Origin: an uncultured Lachnospiraceae bacterium
GTDB lineage: Bacteria; Bacillota; Clostridia; Lachnospirales; Lachnospiraceae
Direction: 5' to 3'
Length of the DNA stretch: 14,066 nucleotides
Assembly: GCA_910584585.1 (NCBI GenBank)
Contig: CAJUBP010000065.1
Span: 1 to 14,066 of the forward strand
Both the position numbers and the translations under genes were made by a program. This document shows, piece by piece, positions 14,009 to 14,066 of the stretch. Under the pieces are notes generated by a model. The model had not been told where the DNA came from, did no database searches, and saw nothing but the letters and a program-made list of their open reading frames with translations. Numbering within the stretch: the first letter of the stretch is position 1; the number at the start of each line of letters is the position of its first letter.

Positions 14009-14053
14009 ATATTATTACTACGGCTATTAAAAGTCAATGTTTTAATAGCCGTA
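14009..14053 (-). promoter_or_regulatory. Promoter with its -35 box at a perfect inverted repeat
   Basis: TACGGCTATTAAAA (14019-14032) and TTTTAATAGCCGTA (14040-14053) form a perfect 14-bp inverted repeat around seven bases. On the minus strand the central TTGACT (14032-14037) and TAATAT (14009-14014) are 17 bases apart, a strong sigma-A promoter pointing into the HNH fragment. AGGAG follows at about 14004-14008 but no good start stands at the right distance; an ATG-led frame beginning near 13993 gives only 28 codons. The repeat covers the -35 box and the spacer and so could be an operator, or a mobile-element end. Confidence 0.55.
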
Positions 14054-14066
14054 ATCCTGAATATAT

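Noticed and set aside
1..14066. CRISPR array, tRNA or rRNA genes
   Set aside because: No regularly spaced repeats of CRISPR size, no cloverleaf with tRNA landmarks and no rRNA-like stretch were seen on either strand.

Overview
The window reads as chromosomal DNA of a low-to-middling GC, anaerobic gut-type Firmicute, most likely Lachnospiraceae (Blautia / Ruminococcus gnavus / Clostridium cluster XIVa relatives). The grounds are a clostridial pyruvate,phosphate dikinase with the same residue numbering as the Clostridium symbiosum enzyme, a one-chain glycyl-tRNA synthetase, a methionine synthase whose reactivation domain is a separate gene, a lysine/glutamate-rich protein of a family I tentatively call DUF6033-like, and strong AGGAGG ribosome sites with sigma-A type promoters throughout. 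The assignment to family is inference from gene content, not from a database match.

Layout. 75-2699 (minus) ppdK, with a leader of about 170 bases holding short direct repeats. 3078-3498 (plus) two tandem hairpins followed by a small double zinc-ribbon protein. 3588-3694 a long imperfect palindrome between two convergent genes, probably a two-way terminator or a MITE-like element. 3709-5755 (minus) a lipoprotein gene followed 28 bases later by glyS, read from one clear promoter at 5794-5822. 5914-10083 (minus) a methionine/folate operon in the order metF, methionine synthase reactivation protein, metH, with a near-consensus promoter at 10124-10152 and an unusual run of alternative hairpins between the first two genes. 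10226-10558 (plus) a small disordered hypothetical protein, ending in a strong two-way terminator shared with the convergent DUF6033-like gene at 10665-11411 (minus).

From about 11480 to the end the DNA changes character. Intact genes give way to fragments: the C-terminal half of a second DUF6033-like gene, a small lipoprotein, an open frame without a start, a promoter-operator with no proper gene behind it, an aldo/keto reductase broken by one nonsense codon and cut short, and the HNH tail of what looks like a group II intron protein joined to it tail to tail. The last 60 bases hold a strong minus-strand promoter whose -35 box sits in the loop of a perfect 14-bp inverted repeat.

How the genes work together. 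MetF makes 5-methyl-tetrahydrofolate, MetH passes the methyl group through cobalamin to homocysteine, and the separate reactivation protein is expected to reload oxidised cobalamin from S-adenosylmethionine; the three are in one transcription unit and the last two are translationally coupled. PpdK interconverts pyruvate and PEP, usual in clostridial central metabolism. I found no convincing new defence, toxin-antitoxin or biosynthetic system. The observations most worth a second look are the RNA-like structures at 3078-3136, 3588-3694 and 9071-9164 and the scrambled region 11480-14066.
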